A stretch of DNA of 64,000 nt from Spongilla lacustris. Taxonomy: Eukaryota > Porifera > Demospongiae > Spongillida > Spongillidae. Shown piece by piece: positions 41,490 through 53,572 of this stretch. Made by a program: the position numbers and the translations under genes. The notes beneath the pieces were generated by a model. The model did no database searches and had not been told where the DNA came from. It saw nothing but the letters and a program-made list of their open reading frames with translations. The stretch is taken from the NCBI GenBank assembly GCA_949361645.1, contig OX442418.1, forward strand, positions 9,706,632 to 9,770,631. The letters are read 5' to 3'. Within the stretch, counting starts at the first letter, position 1; every line of letters starts with the position of its first letter.

Positions 41490-41544
<55 letters not shown>

Positions 41545-41564
41545 CAGGGAGGGAGGGAGGGAGG

Positions 41565-41623
<59 letters not shown>

Positions 41624-41692
41624 TGTGTGTGTGAGTGTGTGTGTGGTTGGATTAAACAGTGTTTGGTGTGAATGTATATGCACTGGTCAAAT

Positions 41693-41730
<38 letters not shown>
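41490..41730. repeat. (GA)n, GGGA and (CA)n microsatellites
   Basis: (GA)n at 41492-41543, (GGGA)n to 41570, (GA)n to 41620, a GGTTGGATTAAACAGTG block, then (CA)n at 41695-41729. Confidence 0.95.
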
Positions 41731-42789
41731 CACACATTATGGGTCTAACAGTAAACACATGCTACATATGCATTTTTAAAATGCTTCGTTAAATGCAAAA
41801 CACTTGCTATTTAACTACCAGTACTGTACATACTCTTCAGTGCAGCAGTCCAGATGAATGAAAGCAGGTGCCTGTTCCCCAATGGCCAACAGCTGGACAT
41901 GCTTCCCAATATACTGAGATGGCATATTTATAATTACAAGACGTTATTTCAAATAGACCTACCAATTAGGCCTATGGTAATGGAAGGTGTACAGCGAACG
42001 ATCTTATTCGACACTAAAAAACAAGCAGTTCCGAATCGTCGTAAACGTACTACTGGATCGGGATGTCTTCGTATGTCTTCCAACTGGAAGACATACACTT
42101 CGGAATTTTCCACCAGCTGAACACATTGTGCTAAGTCTCGTACCCAGACCCTTATTCCCACAGCTGCGGATATATTACATCACCGCTAAACATACATACG
42201 TTTATAAAACCTCACGCCCGCTGCACTGAGTTATAGCCATTTAAGCATGAAATTCGGATGCTTACGCTTCGTACAGCTACTATTAGTTTGTACCGACAGG
42301 ACTTTTATATTCCAAATAGTCTGGGAACCCGACTGGGTTTGTTGGGTCCCCAGACTCTCCGTTTGTGATGACGAAACTAAGGCGGAGCGTGAAGAATGAA
42401 AGGCCTGGGGATTGCGATTGCCATTGCGCTAATTCTCACGTGATGCACGTTTCACGATGATTGTTTGCTGTTGTTTTATCAGATTCGCAACGTTTGTTCA
42501 CCTCTAATCAGCCAAAATACAACATTCAACAACATATACCGTTCATCTGTTGTATTTTATTGTCATTTCCACAACGACGTTTTAAACTAACGTTGTATTA
42601 TGTTGTGATTAAACCCACTGTACTTAATATATGATGTCAAACGTTGTTAAATATAGTAAATGAACCATTGTGTTTTCAACTTTTTCCCTGTGATTAGTTT
42701 ATACACGCATGAGGCAGAGCAGTTACGAGGATTGGAAGGCTAAGTGTTTGGTTGAACGTTTATGATAAACGAGAAAACGTGGAGGGGGG
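41731..42789. other. No recognised gene
   Basis: Holds a copy of the GTCCAGATGAATGAAA(G/A)CA block (41849, compare 40837) and otherwise nothing I can name. Confidence 0.4.
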
Positions 42790-42981
42790 CTAGTTGGGCG
42801 TAGCCCGACCGTACCTTCGCGTTTTGGAATGTCGGGTATACCTGGATTTGTACCCATGCATCTAATAGCGCATGTGGGCTGTATGTGATAATAGTATAGC
42901 CCACATACGCTATCAGATGTGTACAAATCCAGGTATAGGCTAGATACCCAATACGCGAAGGTCGGGCTATGGGCCAACTAG
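42790..42981. repeat. 192-bp foldback inverted repeat
   Basis: CTAGTTGGGCGTAGCCCGAC at the left and its inverse (ending GTCGGGCTATGGGCCAACTAG) at the right, with further matching GTACCTTCGCG and ATACCTGGATTTGTAC segments. The whole segment can fold into one hairpin. It abuts a 22-bp poly(G) tract. Confidence 0.8.
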
Positions 42982-42982
42982 A

Positions 42983-43381
42983 GGGGGGGGGGGGGGGGGG
43001 GGGGACAGCTGTGCCTAGGAAAAAATGTCCGGCATGGGGGGACAATAATGCCTAGAGGGGACATTCATTCCTAGGCACCAGTGTCCGGGGGGACAGTCGT
43101 GCCTAGGCATGAATGTCCGGGGGGACACTTTTTCCAGGGGGACAGCCATGCCTCCGACAACGGTACATGTGTATATGTTCCGTACGCGTACGGATGCCCA
43201 GCAATTGTCCGGTTATGCAACCGGACGACCGGTGTCATAGGGTATACGGTCCGGCCCAATTTCCGGTCCGGCGGACCGTATTCCCTACGGTCCCCCCCCC
43301 CCCCCCCCCCCCCCCCGGACACAAATCCCTAGGAAATACAAAACCAATTAACCGCACTCAATTCCGTAGGGAATTAATAAT

Positions 43382-43418
<37 letters not shown>

Positions 43419-43440
43419 CAGGCCGGACCGTATTCACTGG
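42983..43440. repeat. Palindrome array with three poly(G)/poly(C) tracts
   Basis: Second copy of the CCTAGG/GTCC/GGAC array. The TGCCTAGGCA module comes first (43010-43150), then the GTATACGGTCCGG and CCCTAGGAAATAC module (43220-43380). Homopolymers lie at 42983-43004 (G), 43292-43316 (C) and 43383-43414 (C). Confidence 0.8.
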
Positions 43441-43547
43441 TTTTAAATAAATGCATTTATATGTATATTCCACCCACGTAAGGTCTGGCACATTTGGTTT
43501 GAAAAGCAAATGCCGATGCGGATCGCATATTTGAAACAGAAAACATG

Positions 43548-44425
43548 ATTGAAGGGAAGGTAATGGATGGCTGATGTGTGCTTGGAGTACAAACATCCAA
43601 ACTTCTCTCTACGCAGTGTTCTCCAATAAGTGCTCCCCATCCATCCACGTAGCCCTGCCTGTGAGAGGTGATATCTCTTCCTTCCCTGGAAGGACTGCAA
43701 ATGATTGTAACAAGGTACGTACTGAGACATTTTTACACACTCTCCTTACACTCTGTTTCTCATCCTCATGAGAAAGCATTGATGGCAAGGTAATGGATGA
43801 CTGATATGTGCTTGGAGTACAAACATCCAAACATCTCTCTACACAGTGTTCTCCAATAAGTGCTCTCCCATACTGCATGTGAGAGGTGCCATCTCTTCCT
43901 TCCCTGGAAGGACTCTACTTTGATCAAGTAAATGATAGCGACAAGGTACGTACTGAGACATTCTTACACACTCTCTACACACTCTCCTTACACTCTGTTT
44001 CTCATCCTCATGAGAAAGTATTGTCTTGTACGAAGGCAAGGTAATGGATGACTGATGTGTGCTTGGAGTACAAACATCCAAACATCTCTCTACGCAGTGT
44101 TCTCCAATAAGTGCTCCCTCATACTGCGTGTGAGAGGTGGCATCTCTTCCTTCCCTGGAAGGACTCTAATTTGATCAAGCGAATGATAGCGACAAGGTAC
44201 GTACTGAGACATTCATACACACTCTCCTTACACTCTGTTTCTCATCCTCATGAGAAAGTATTGTCTTGTATGAAGGCAAGGTAATGGATGACTGATGTGT
44301 GCTTGGAGTACAAACATCCAAACATCTCTCTACGCAGTGTTCTCCAATAAGTGCTCCCTCATACTGCGTGTGAGAGGTGCCATCTCTTCCTAGGACTCTA
44401 ATTTGATCAAGCGAATGATTGTACT
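43548..44425. repeat. Tandem repeat, four copies of about 231-249 bp
   Basis: Each copy starts AGGTAATGGATG, contains GTGTGCTTGGAGTACAAACA, CGCAGTGTTCTCCAATAAGT and TCCTTCCCTGGAAGGACT, and ends with CTCATCCTCATGAGAAAG. Copy starts are near 43557, 43788, 44037 and 44278; the last is truncated. Non-coding on both strands apart from short repeat-derived frames. Confidence 0.93.
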
Positions 44426-45247
44426 TTTAGTTTATGTATATGTTTTACGTTTATGACCATCTGATCACGTGATTGCAAAACCGAAGGCGTGGATTTATAT
44501 GCCTTGGTGCCGTTCTCACGTGAGCAAAGATATGTCACTAGTATTATCAGTATTACGTGAATGTGTAGTGCACTATTTACACTTAGTGCCATTCACTGCT
44601 AGTAAAAACGAGTGTGCGCCACTTCTATTAACGAGTGCCCTGTTAATGTTGCATGGCACTAGATAAAACTAGACTTTTTTTTTGCTGTACATGCATATGT
44701 GTGCTCTTGCGATGCGTACATGTTAGCTTGCTGGCACACGGAGTTGCGATAGGTTTATCAACATACACGTACATTGTACCCAAGAGTAGGGTATTATTAT
44801 ATAGACTTGACTTCCACTACACATGTATATAATATTATGCTTTATATACCGGTTCCTTTCTAATTGCCCGCACAATGTGCCCTGGGCGTTTATACAGTTC
44901 TGCAATTTTGCATCCGGTATATAGCAGCGTGACTTGAACAGCTTCAGACTCACTGGCCTGGCAAAACTCCGTATGGTAGGATGACTATTTACCTACCCTT
45001 TTATGATGTAGACGTACGCGCGTCCTTTCAACTACCGCAATGGCCAGTGTTCGCGCTGCGTGCAAGAGATAGCAACTTAGTAAGGAACGGTGGATTATTC
45101 TATCTTACTGCGATCTCGATTCTGTCCCCATGCAAGGTCTGAAAGACTAATGCTGCGTGTTTTGAACGAACTAGGCCCTGAACTATATACCTATAACTGA
45201 CATAGGTAAGGTTTTTTTTTTTTACCCCGTCTCATACACACATGCAG

Positions 45248-45378
45248 TTCTTCATGGCGGATGCAGTTCCGTTACAATTTATACCATCGGAGAAGCTAAT
45301 TATGGCTGTTCGGTACTTTATAAGGCAGAAGGCTGTAGCAGCGAAGGTCGTATATGCAGCACAGTTACGTTATTCGAG
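45248..45378 (+). CDS. Candidate Cys-rich extracellular exon
   Basis: Between acceptor CACACATGCAG and donor GTAATG a phase-1 frame reads HGGCSSVTIYTIGEANYGCS and then VLYKAEGCSSEGRIC. The Cys spacing recalls the Cys-rich exons near 55.0 and 57.8 kb. A 43-bp candidate intron precedes it (GTAAGG at 45205). No initiator or following exon could be assigned, so it may be a remnant of a third receptor-like gene. Confidence 0.3.
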
Positions 45379-45618
45379 GTAATGTACATATAGTTTATTT
45401 GTTATTGTACATGCACAGAGGAATCCTGGGAATTCAAGGGTGCAAGCAAGTTGCTTGCACAAGGCAGCATCCCTACCCGAGAAAAGTGAGGAGGTAAGGT
45501 TTTATCTTATTGGCAACAATCTCAGATAGTGTATTGCATTATCAGAAACAGAAGACGCGCGGACAGAAACAGGCCTATATAGTTGGAGAGGCAATTGACG
45601 CACAAAACGGAAGATAAA

Positions 45619-45784
<166 letters not shown>

Positions 45785-46090
45785 TGTTTTGTGTGTCTTT
45801 TTCTAATTTGAGATTCACAGAAACTTAAAAGTGTGGCCAAGTTTATTTGCGAGCGAGGCGCGGTGTCAAAATGTATGGCGTCGATCGGCAGGCTGCATCA
45901 GTGTTGCCGCGGCCAGCCTTGGCCGTCCGGCAACCGCGAAAATTTGCCAAAATTTGTGCTGACCGCCATCGGCCGCGGGCCGTCAATGTGTCTGGCCGTC
46001 TGAGCCGTCAAAGTAAGGTGACCATCAGAATTTTACGGCTGACCGTAAAAAATATTATCCGGTCACTGACGGTCAATTAGCTACTGCAAT

Positions 46091-46267
46091 ATGGCTGACG
46101 ATGTCGAAGAACCACAAGAATTTATCTTGGTTGATAGCTTTCCAGAAAGCACAGGCTTATGCCAGGTTCAAGGAAGGGATTTACAATATTGCTGGTATGG
46201 TACTGATGATGCACCTGCAGATGTCCAATTATACATGTATTATATAGTATATCTATGGTCCAATTGA
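46091..46267 (+). pseudogene. hAT transposase N-terminal remnant
   Basis: From ATG at 46091 a 58-codon frame reads MADDVEEPQEFILVDSFPES and then closes at TAA. It is placed where the transposase would start, but I see no BED zinc finger. The central catalytic part is absent, consistent with internal deletion. Confidence 0.4.
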
Positions 46268-46392
46268 ACGGAGATGACATGCATGCACAACAATTGAATT
46301 GGATGCTTTTTAAAATGATTTTGATAAACACGACGCAGAGCGTTTGGCTGCTGATCCTACTGTGATGCAGATAACCATGCAGCAAAGAGATG

Positions 46393-46560
46393 GTAGACGA
46401 TGAGTTTGGTCGAGACCTATCAGCAAAATCCACTAATTGGCGTGTAATGAATGTCATGGACTGGTGTAGCAGAAATTTTCCGAATATAGCAAAGATGGCA
46501 CTAAAATATTTGGCTGTTCCAGCGTCAAGTACACCTTCTGAACGTGTTTTTCCCAATTGA
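46393..46560 (+). pseudogene. hAT transposase C-terminal dimerisation domain
   Basis: The frame from 46393 to TGA at 46560 contains VMDWCSRNFPNIAKMALKYL followed by AVPASSTPSERVF. This is the signature of the hAT C-terminal (hATC) dimerisation domain: W...FP-IA-MA-KYLA-PASS-PSERVF. The usual S..G after ERVF is replaced by PN and a stop, so the domain is truncated as well as detached from its catalytic core. Confidence 0.85.
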
Positions 46561-48569
46561 AGCTATAATCCTTGACAGAAAGAGGTGCATGCATGCATGC
46601 ACGGAGAATTGAGGCAGACAGGCAATTGAAAGGACTTTGCTTTTACGCTGCAAAAATAACTTTAGTGCCAGCCCTAATTTCCATCCTCACCTCCTTAATT
46701 CTCTTCAGGCTGTTTCCATTATGTCCATATATATTCTTCTTTGTATTTATCCGTTGAATCATTGCTATATATATGATTGCATCTGGTATCTGTAGAAAGC
46801 CGCACCTATACACATGCAAACCGATGACCAGCAGTGCATGCGGAGTTATGTACGCTGCCAATACAGTAATATAATACACGTATGCAAGTTTTGACCGACT
46901 AATACCGTCTGCCGTGACCGGTAAGTATGAACTGGCGGTTTTTGACGGTCCAAAACTGACCGTGACCGTGCCGGATAGGTTTCAAACGGCCTGCCCGTGA
47001 TCGTGACCGTATCCGTGACCGCCAGAGGTCTATTCCGGTCAACTGGCCGTCCGTGACTTCCTCCAACCGGTCAACCGCGGCAACACTGGGCTGCATGCAT
47101 GTAGCCATGTACTACGTACGGGGTGGGTTGAAAGCTCGTACAGAGTAGGTAGACGATCTAAACGGGCCAGGTAAACGATCCAAACGGGGCCAGGTTGACA
47201 GTCGTACGGTGTTGTTAGACGATCTGAACAACTCGTACGGGGTAGGCAGACGAATTATCAGCGTGCATGTGAAAACGTGCGAACAAACAAGCCTCGCTTC
47301 CACGGCCGTTTCCTATCGGTCCGCACACGTGTACTGTCATCGTACAACCGGCTAACATCGGATCCAATAGGATCCGTGCGCAAGAACGTGCAGAGGCGAG
47401 CCCGGAATCATGCAAGTGAACCGCTGTGAACATATATCTGGAACGGGTGAGTTCCATTCATTTTAGTCCGGTGTCACGAAATAGATTATCCCCCGTAAAA
47501 ATTTATCCTCCGGGTAATGTATTCCGGAATTTTTTATCCGTCCTGATAAATTATTCCGGAATAGTTTATCCGCCGTCGGAATAAACTACCCCCCTTACTG
47601 ATAAGGATCCAAATACACAGATCAAATAAAATAACACACTTCAATATCATATTGCAATTGTTGCGTGTGTGTGTTTTGTGTTTGTGTGTGTTTTTGTGTA
47701 TGTGCGCGTACACATGCAGGCTGTGCGTGCGTCGTATGCTTGTGTTCGTACAAGCATAGATTATTTATGGTACAAGCATTGCAATACTTGTAACAATCAT
47801 TTGTTTATTTGCATGTGAGTGCGCATGCACGTGACATGCATGTGTAGTGCGTGTACGTATCATTGCACTGAGAAAAGACCAGATAACAAGCACAACCAAT
47901 ACGTATGTTGATTGCATTGCATTTATTCATTACACAAATACAAATTACAGTCATTAAGTCATTAGGTTTATCACATAGTGCTGGACCGCTTCTTTACGTT
48001 TCATTTGTTGCCTGTTGGAAATCAGATCATCAACTTTTTAAGGTGATAGATAAGACGTTATAATTCCGCAATTATAGTGATTTCCTTAAATTGATCACCT
48101 CTGGATACAAAACATCTAAGGTAAGACTATTTGCTCTGTTCCCTTTGTACCCCTCATCTATGGCAACTCCATATAGAAAATGCTCTATACCTTCCACCTA
48201 TGAATATCGATACGCTTATCAAGTCTATACATGCATGGTACATTTTTATAACCTACTACATCAGAGTTGATTATGGGCCATTTGCGAAAAACACACTTCA
48301 ACTCCTTGGGGTTAAGTTTTTCAAAAACCCCATCATATCTTCCATCAATGTAAACATTATAGAAGATTGAATCAATAGATCTGCGACAAATTGACCTTAG
48401 ATGCTCCTATACATGGGAGAAGTTATGGTTAGAAGTGCAAGGTTTTAAAAACATTACACCCTTACCACATATTTGTGGCATGAGTCAATTACAAAGGTAA
48501 ATGATATATGCTGATCTCTGCATGAAATTGTACATGCATGCCAGCATGGTTCAATACATCACATCAACT

Positions 48570-50320
48570 TTGGTACCTGTCTACAAATGATGGAATGGGT
48601 TTTTTCCACAGCCTTAATTTCTTCGCACATTTTTCATAATTACATCTCTCCGGTAGCAGATCAATTGGGCTGACTTCATGATCAGGAAGTGGTGAATTAA
48701 ACTGGGGCATTAAGTCCTTATATATATATATAATTATAATTATAATTATATATATTATTATATGATGCTATAAAGGTGTGTTATGAAGATGTAAGGACAT
48801 ACTACAAACTGAAATCTGTACTAGAACACCAACCCTCTACTCCTTCATGATTAGGTATGAAAACAGCATTCTTGCTAAACTGAGCAAGAATTATGGTAAT
48901 TATTTCTAAAGATCATAGTTACAGTCAATGGATGCAAACATGTGTACCTTGTCCATAGTAGCTTTCACCTCAGGCAAAATGTCTGACATTTTGGTACAAA
49001 ACTGACTGTACTGATTTGGCATTGATGTGAACTGTGTGGGCACATTCTAAATGACAATTTATTTTTTGCATACATGTAACTACCATTCTAACAGCTGTAC
49101 TGCTAGCCAGGAGCGAAGCTGAATGTTGTCTGTAAAACGAATCACCGCAGCAGTGGTAGTAACTGCAATATAATGATCAGTGACTTACCGCAAAGTTTAA
49201 AGCCAACTTGCTTACAATGCATTCTGCAAACTAGACAATGAATGTGTTTACATTATATTTACATAATAGTGTTCACCTTGCAGACATACACACCACAATC
49301 ATACATGTTGTTCTGTATAAGGGTGGGTTTCTTTCCAATGGGCAGTGATTTAGAAATGAAATATCCTAAATGTGTCTTACCTTATGAAAAAAACATTCAT
49401 CCTCCTTACAAATGTAGTTATCTCTTGTTTCGTCATTCATGCTCTAGCAGCAGGAAGTTACTTTTGCATTTCAAACCACCGAAGGGGAAAAAACAATCCA
49501 TAAGAATGCATAAATCAACAAATGCATTACCTTATCACGCTAACAGCATTGCCCTGAATGGTTTCAAATACTGAATCATAAAAATGTCACCTTTCCTTTT
49601 GTACTTCAATCACCAAAAATTTCAGTACAGGGTACATAATAAGAAAACATGAAAAAACCTAACTAATCTTACAGCAAGGAACCAATGGCCTGGAATATTG
49701 CATGGCATTAGAATAAAGCTGTATTCAAAGATGCTTTTGTTCTGAGTTGATTAAAGCTATGTTAAGCTTTATTATACACCAAAACTACCTCAAAAATTGA
49801 TGAAATCCGGTGCAAAGAATAGCCATTCTCCTCAGATAGCATGGTGAACACAAAGGAGTTAAGGCATTTTATTGTAGTGTTAGACAACTACATATTAGGC
49901 AAAAAGGTTACATCAAGCATATACCTTAGAACTGACTTACTAACCTTTGCATTGTCATTTTCAAGCATGTGGAAAAATAAGTTTATGACCTATATGTAGA
50001 GGGATTGAAAGCTTATTTATTAGAACTGCATGTTCAAGAGCACAAACATATATACATTATCTCCTATGCAATCTCCCTTCAATAGTTGAATATATTCAGA
50101 TGCTTACTGTAACAGCTCCTGACCTTGCTGCTTTCATTGACTCTGAGAATAATAATACCATCAGGTGCAGTTCACGTGTGCAATATGATCTCATGCATGG
50201 GGTATTGTTTATTTTACTTGTCTTACCATGACATTCCAAACGTAAGGGAAGTGAAGCAGTATTGTCAGTGGAATTTAGATGATATGATTGCTTTTGTGCT
50301 GCTTCTGCATTTGAATCTAA
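48570..50320 (-). pseudogene. Further small exons of the Ginger-like element
   Basis: Minus-strand blocks bounded by good splice sites include 50223-50319 (SNAEAAQKQSYHLNSTDNTA), 49385-49440 (NDETRDNYICKEDECFFHK), 49080-49145 (VIRFTDNIQLRSWLAVQLLE), 48956-49048 (VPTQFTSMPNQYSQFCTKMS) and 48574-48715 (LLPERCNYEKCAKKLRLWKK). Cys and His in two blocks hint at a zinc-binding segment. I could not join all phases, and the protein is not recognised. Position and strand suggest they belong to the same transcription unit as the integrase and OTU, or to a second element gene. Confidence 0.4.
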
Positions 50321-50428
50321 ATAACAAATCAAATATTGAAATAAATCTTACATGCATGTCTCACCTTTACTTACATCACAGTAGCTAATCAATTTGCTAT
50401 TGCCGCTGGCAGTGGTTTCATTACTGAA

Positions 50429-51515
50429 TCATTTATTTGGCAATCGAAAATGTGAATCTGCTGACATGATGGGAACTAAGCTGTGGTAGTGAAACTCCAT
50501 TTCACAGCCCAGAATTAGTACAGGAGCATCAATCTGTGTTATGTCATTCAAAATAGGATATAGCCAAATAATTGATTGGTCCTCAACACTGCTGTTTGTG
50601 ACTATACAGAATGTAACACCCAACATATTGGACAATGCCTGCAACTCTAAATGGGTACCTCATGTTCCTGGTCTTTCCATCTTCAATAGGTACATTTTCC
50701 ATGATTGAGAAGACTCAATAAAGCTGAAGAAGGGAATCCCTTCAGGCTGTAAAGTCAAGTTTGTCAATTAGAGTTATGTAGCCATGCTAAAACTTACTGT
50801 TAAAGAATTGCACTTCATATAGTTAACAACTTCTTTTTGTACGCTTACGCTCTCCAAGCACTCTCATCAGTTGATCACAAACAGCTGTAAACAAGCAGTT
50901 ACCATCTAAGGGTACATTTAAGCACACCTGCAGGCCAAATTTTGTAATATTCTTGATTAGTGCAGCATGACCATTGAATGTATCAGATTTCTGCCTCTGC
51001 TCATGCAAAGTTCTTGCCATTACAGTAGGCATGATGAGTAATGGCTTGGCTGATTTTGTTTCTACCAGCTCTTCATTTTGTTTTGATCTGTTTTGTGTAA
51101 TGGCAGTAGTTGCTGCACAAGTTGATGTTCTGCTACTACAAGTTGCATACTCCATTTCCTGTAGGCATAAAAAAACGAACAGATTAGAACTGGTATACCA
51201 GCATAAGAATGCACATACTTTATTGACTTGAGATGTTATCATGTTTACTTCTTGAAGTTGGTTGCTATGATACTTCCTCTTAAGACCAGCAAGTAAATAC
51301 ATGTCACCGCCACATATCTGAGATATTACAGAAGGACCATACTGTTTGGAATCCTTTCTGTTGCTTCCATGTGATAGGCTGTACAATACCTGATCTCCTA
51401 TCTTGAACGACACCATTTCATTACCTTTAGCAATCTGCCCTTTAGCATTACTTTCCATTCTTTCATGAATTGATTGTCCTCTTGCACCTCTCCATCTGCT
51501 GACTGTTGAGTACAA
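50429..51515 (-). pseudogene. Second GPY/F-like module and OTU cysteine protease domain
   Basis: The frame from 51515 has FKIGDQVLYSLSHGSNRKDS and then QYGPSVISQICGGDMYLLAG, a diverged repeat of the previous GPY/F module. A 60-bp intron (GTATGT...CTACAG) follows. The next exon carries LNVPLDGNCLFTAVCDQL, the OTU motif with the catalytic Cys at 50894-50896. After one frameshift KEVVNYMKCNSL ends at GTAAGT. The last exon has SWKMYLLKMERPGT, then TGA where OTU proteins have Trp, THLELQALSNMLGV, and LILGCEMEFHYHSLVP with the catalytic His. OTU enzymes cleave ubiquitin or ubiquitin-like tags. All key residues remain, but at least two lesions break the gene. Confidence 0.8.
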
Positions 51516-52192
51516 TTAGACATGCTACCCTCCAGCTTTGTTGTTGGTGCCACATCACTGGTCTTGGCCCTCCCAGAGCAGTTTTCTCCCTTGTCAGATC
51601 CCTCAATCGTAGCAGCAACCTCTTCAATTACTGGCTGTAGAACACCATCACATTTTGACACAGGCTTTGTTAATACTGTCACATCACTAGCCTTAGTCCT
51701 CTTCCCTTTTGGAATCTTAAATCCCTTAGTAGTGATTTCTTTTTTTGCTGACTCTTGGGCACTGTCACAATCAGTTGTCACATCACTAGTCCTGGTTCTC
51801 TTCACTTTCTGTATAGAGCCATTTTCATCTGAGTGCTGGGTACCATCACACATGACAACTTCTGTCTTAGCTGATGGTACTATGTCACCAGTGATAGCTC
51901 TCTTCACCTTCACTAATTGATCAGAATGAAACTTCCTTTTAAGACCAATAAGCTTATACGTGTTTTTCCCACATGCTTCGGCAACAAAAACAGGCCCTAG
52001 CCGTTTGTCACCCTTTCTTGTATCTCGTCTGGAATTGGCATACCAGACTTCGTCTCCGACTACAAACTCTTCTTGCCTGCAATGTTTTCTGTCGTACTGC
52101 CTTTTTTGGGTGGCCTGTGCTATGTGAATATTTTCACAAGCATCACTACGTTTTTCACCTAGCAACTTTGAGTTCACCATTAAATTTTCCAT
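51398..52192 (-). pseudogene. Integrase C-terminal region: GPY/F-like module plus repeats
   Basis: Continuing the integrase, an open frame of 264 codons contains FVVGDEVWYANSRRDTRKGD and then RLGPVFVAEACGKNTYKLIG, a GPY/F-like module that usually ends Ty3-type integrases. A low-complexity region follows in which (K/R)RT(R/K)(T/A)SDV recurs three times about 35 residues apart. The frame is lost near 51400, where the second module (next entry) continues in another frame, implying one indel. Confidence 0.7.
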
Positions 52193-52219
52193 AGAGTTAT
52201 CATCTTTATCAGCTTGACA

Positions 52220-53240
52220 TTAATGTGGTGGAAGATCTAATTCAATGGGTAGCCTTGCTTTCACACCATAAACAAGTTCAAATGGAGAATACAATGAAAA
52301 TGATTGTATGGATGAGCGATAACCAAGCAAAAAAAAGGTCTAAATCATCCTCCCAATTTAGCTTTCCACCTTCTGAGTACTTACTTAAGCAAGCACAAAT
52401 TGTCTGGTTAAATCACTCTGTGAGGCCATTGCTTTGGGGATGATATGCTGTGCAGATGTGTCTAGCAATACCTAAGCTACTGCAAAAATTATCATTGAGC
52501 TCATTGCAAAACTCTCGTCCCTGGTCTGATATGATTATTTCTGGTACCCCAAACCTTCCTACTAGCTTTTTCAGAGACCTAGACACAGTTATTGCCTCCT
52601 TATTAGGTATGCAATATACCTCTGACCATTTGGTTAGATATTCTGTCAGCACATTAGATAACAGACAACTGCACCTGACAATGGACCTACTAGGTCCATA
52701 CCCCATTGTGCAAACGCTCGATTAGGAACCCCAACCGGATGTATACAGGCTTGCAGTCTTCTTGGGCATTTTGTTTCTCCTTTGATACACTAGGCAAGTA
52801 CCACAATATTCTGCTACATCCATAGTCATTCCTTTCCAATAGTACCGCTCGGCTATCTTCTCTTGCCTGTAAATGAATAAGAGTATATACGATTCAAATA
52901 CAGTTACCATTGGCTAGCCTTACGTTTTATGAATTCCAAAGTGACCCCCTGCCGGATCTTTATGGAGACTTTCAAGCACCCGCATCTTTTCGTCGATTTT
53001 TACCACCCTGTATCGTTCATCCTGGGGCTCGTCCCGCAAGCGCGCACCGGTAGCCCGTGTAGACGCCAATGCTCCAGTTTCAGGTTTTTTGCGCCTTTTA
53101 AGTTTGAACAAAAGACTGTCATAGACAGCGAAGCTTTCACATTTTTGACGATATGCCCTTTTAGCCCCTTTGTCTTTGGACTCTTCCACACCTCGAGGCC
53201 AAGATCTTTGCTTATCACTTTTGCTCTCAAGGAACCGCAC
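52220..53240 (-). pseudogene. Ginger-type integrase (H2C2 zinc finger and DD35E core), decayed
   Basis: The minus strand runs from about 53240. The zinc finger starts AGGHFGIHKT (exon to 52926), is interrupted by a small intron with GTAAGG and TTTACAG, and continues KIAERYYWKG and EYCGTCLVYQ, giving the HHCC set. The first catalytic Asp is in GMDLVGPL (52694-52696), the second in IISDQGREF (52524-52526), and the Glu in HPQSNGLTE (52416-52418). That makes 35 residues between Asp and Glu. Damage: frameshifts near 52728 and 52685, TGA directly after the catalytic Glu where the family has Arg, a one-base shift in the A run at about 52333, and TAA near 52222. The residues of the active site themselves are preserved. 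Confidence 0.85.
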
Positions 53241-53456
53241 TATATCATTGTATTCTTCAGTTTTTCCATCAGTGCACCGTGTGCGTTAGAAATGTAACAA
53301 CAATCTCTATTTCAGTCACTTCAAAAAGATATGAACATTTTTAGTTTATATAGCATGACCCCTATTTCAGAGCTAGGTGCAGTGCTTCTATGCAGGCACG
53401 AAGTACAGGACAAATTACTATTCATCGTGCGTGAAAGAGTCTATTCCAAACACTTG

Positions 53457-53572
53457 AATGGGGGTGACAGTCTATTCCAAGGGAGGATGATCTATTCCGG
53501 AATAATCTATCACATGAATGGGGGATAGTCTATTCCAAGGGAGGATGATCTATTCCGGAATAATCTATCACA
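53457..53572. repeat. Subterminal 59-bp tandem duplication of the Ginger-like element
   Basis: Two copies of a segment with GTCTATTCCAAGGGAGGATG and ATCTATTCCGGAATAATCTA. They lie 75 bp inside the right end and share TATTCCGGAATA with the left end, so they may be transposase-binding sites. Confidence 0.85.

Larger units (their letters stand above)
45899..47088 (+). mobile_element. hAT DNA transposon, internally deleted, 8-bp duplication
   Basis: The ends CAGTGTTGCCGCGG at 45899 and its exact inverse at 47075-47088 form 14-bp terminal inverted repeats. GGCTGCAT flanks the element directly on both sides (45891-45898 and 47089-47096), the 8-bp target duplication expected of hAT. GACCG and CCGTGACCG motifs crowd the subterminal 150-200 bp at both ends, as is common for transposase-binding regions. 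At 1.19 kb it is too short for a full hAT transposase. It keeps a start-like segment and the C-terminal dimerisation region. Confidence 0.93.

Noticed and set aside
44981..45146. 54-codon open frame upstream of the Cys-rich exon at 45248
   Set aside because: No signal peptide; donor site is weak and the phase does not fit the next exon.
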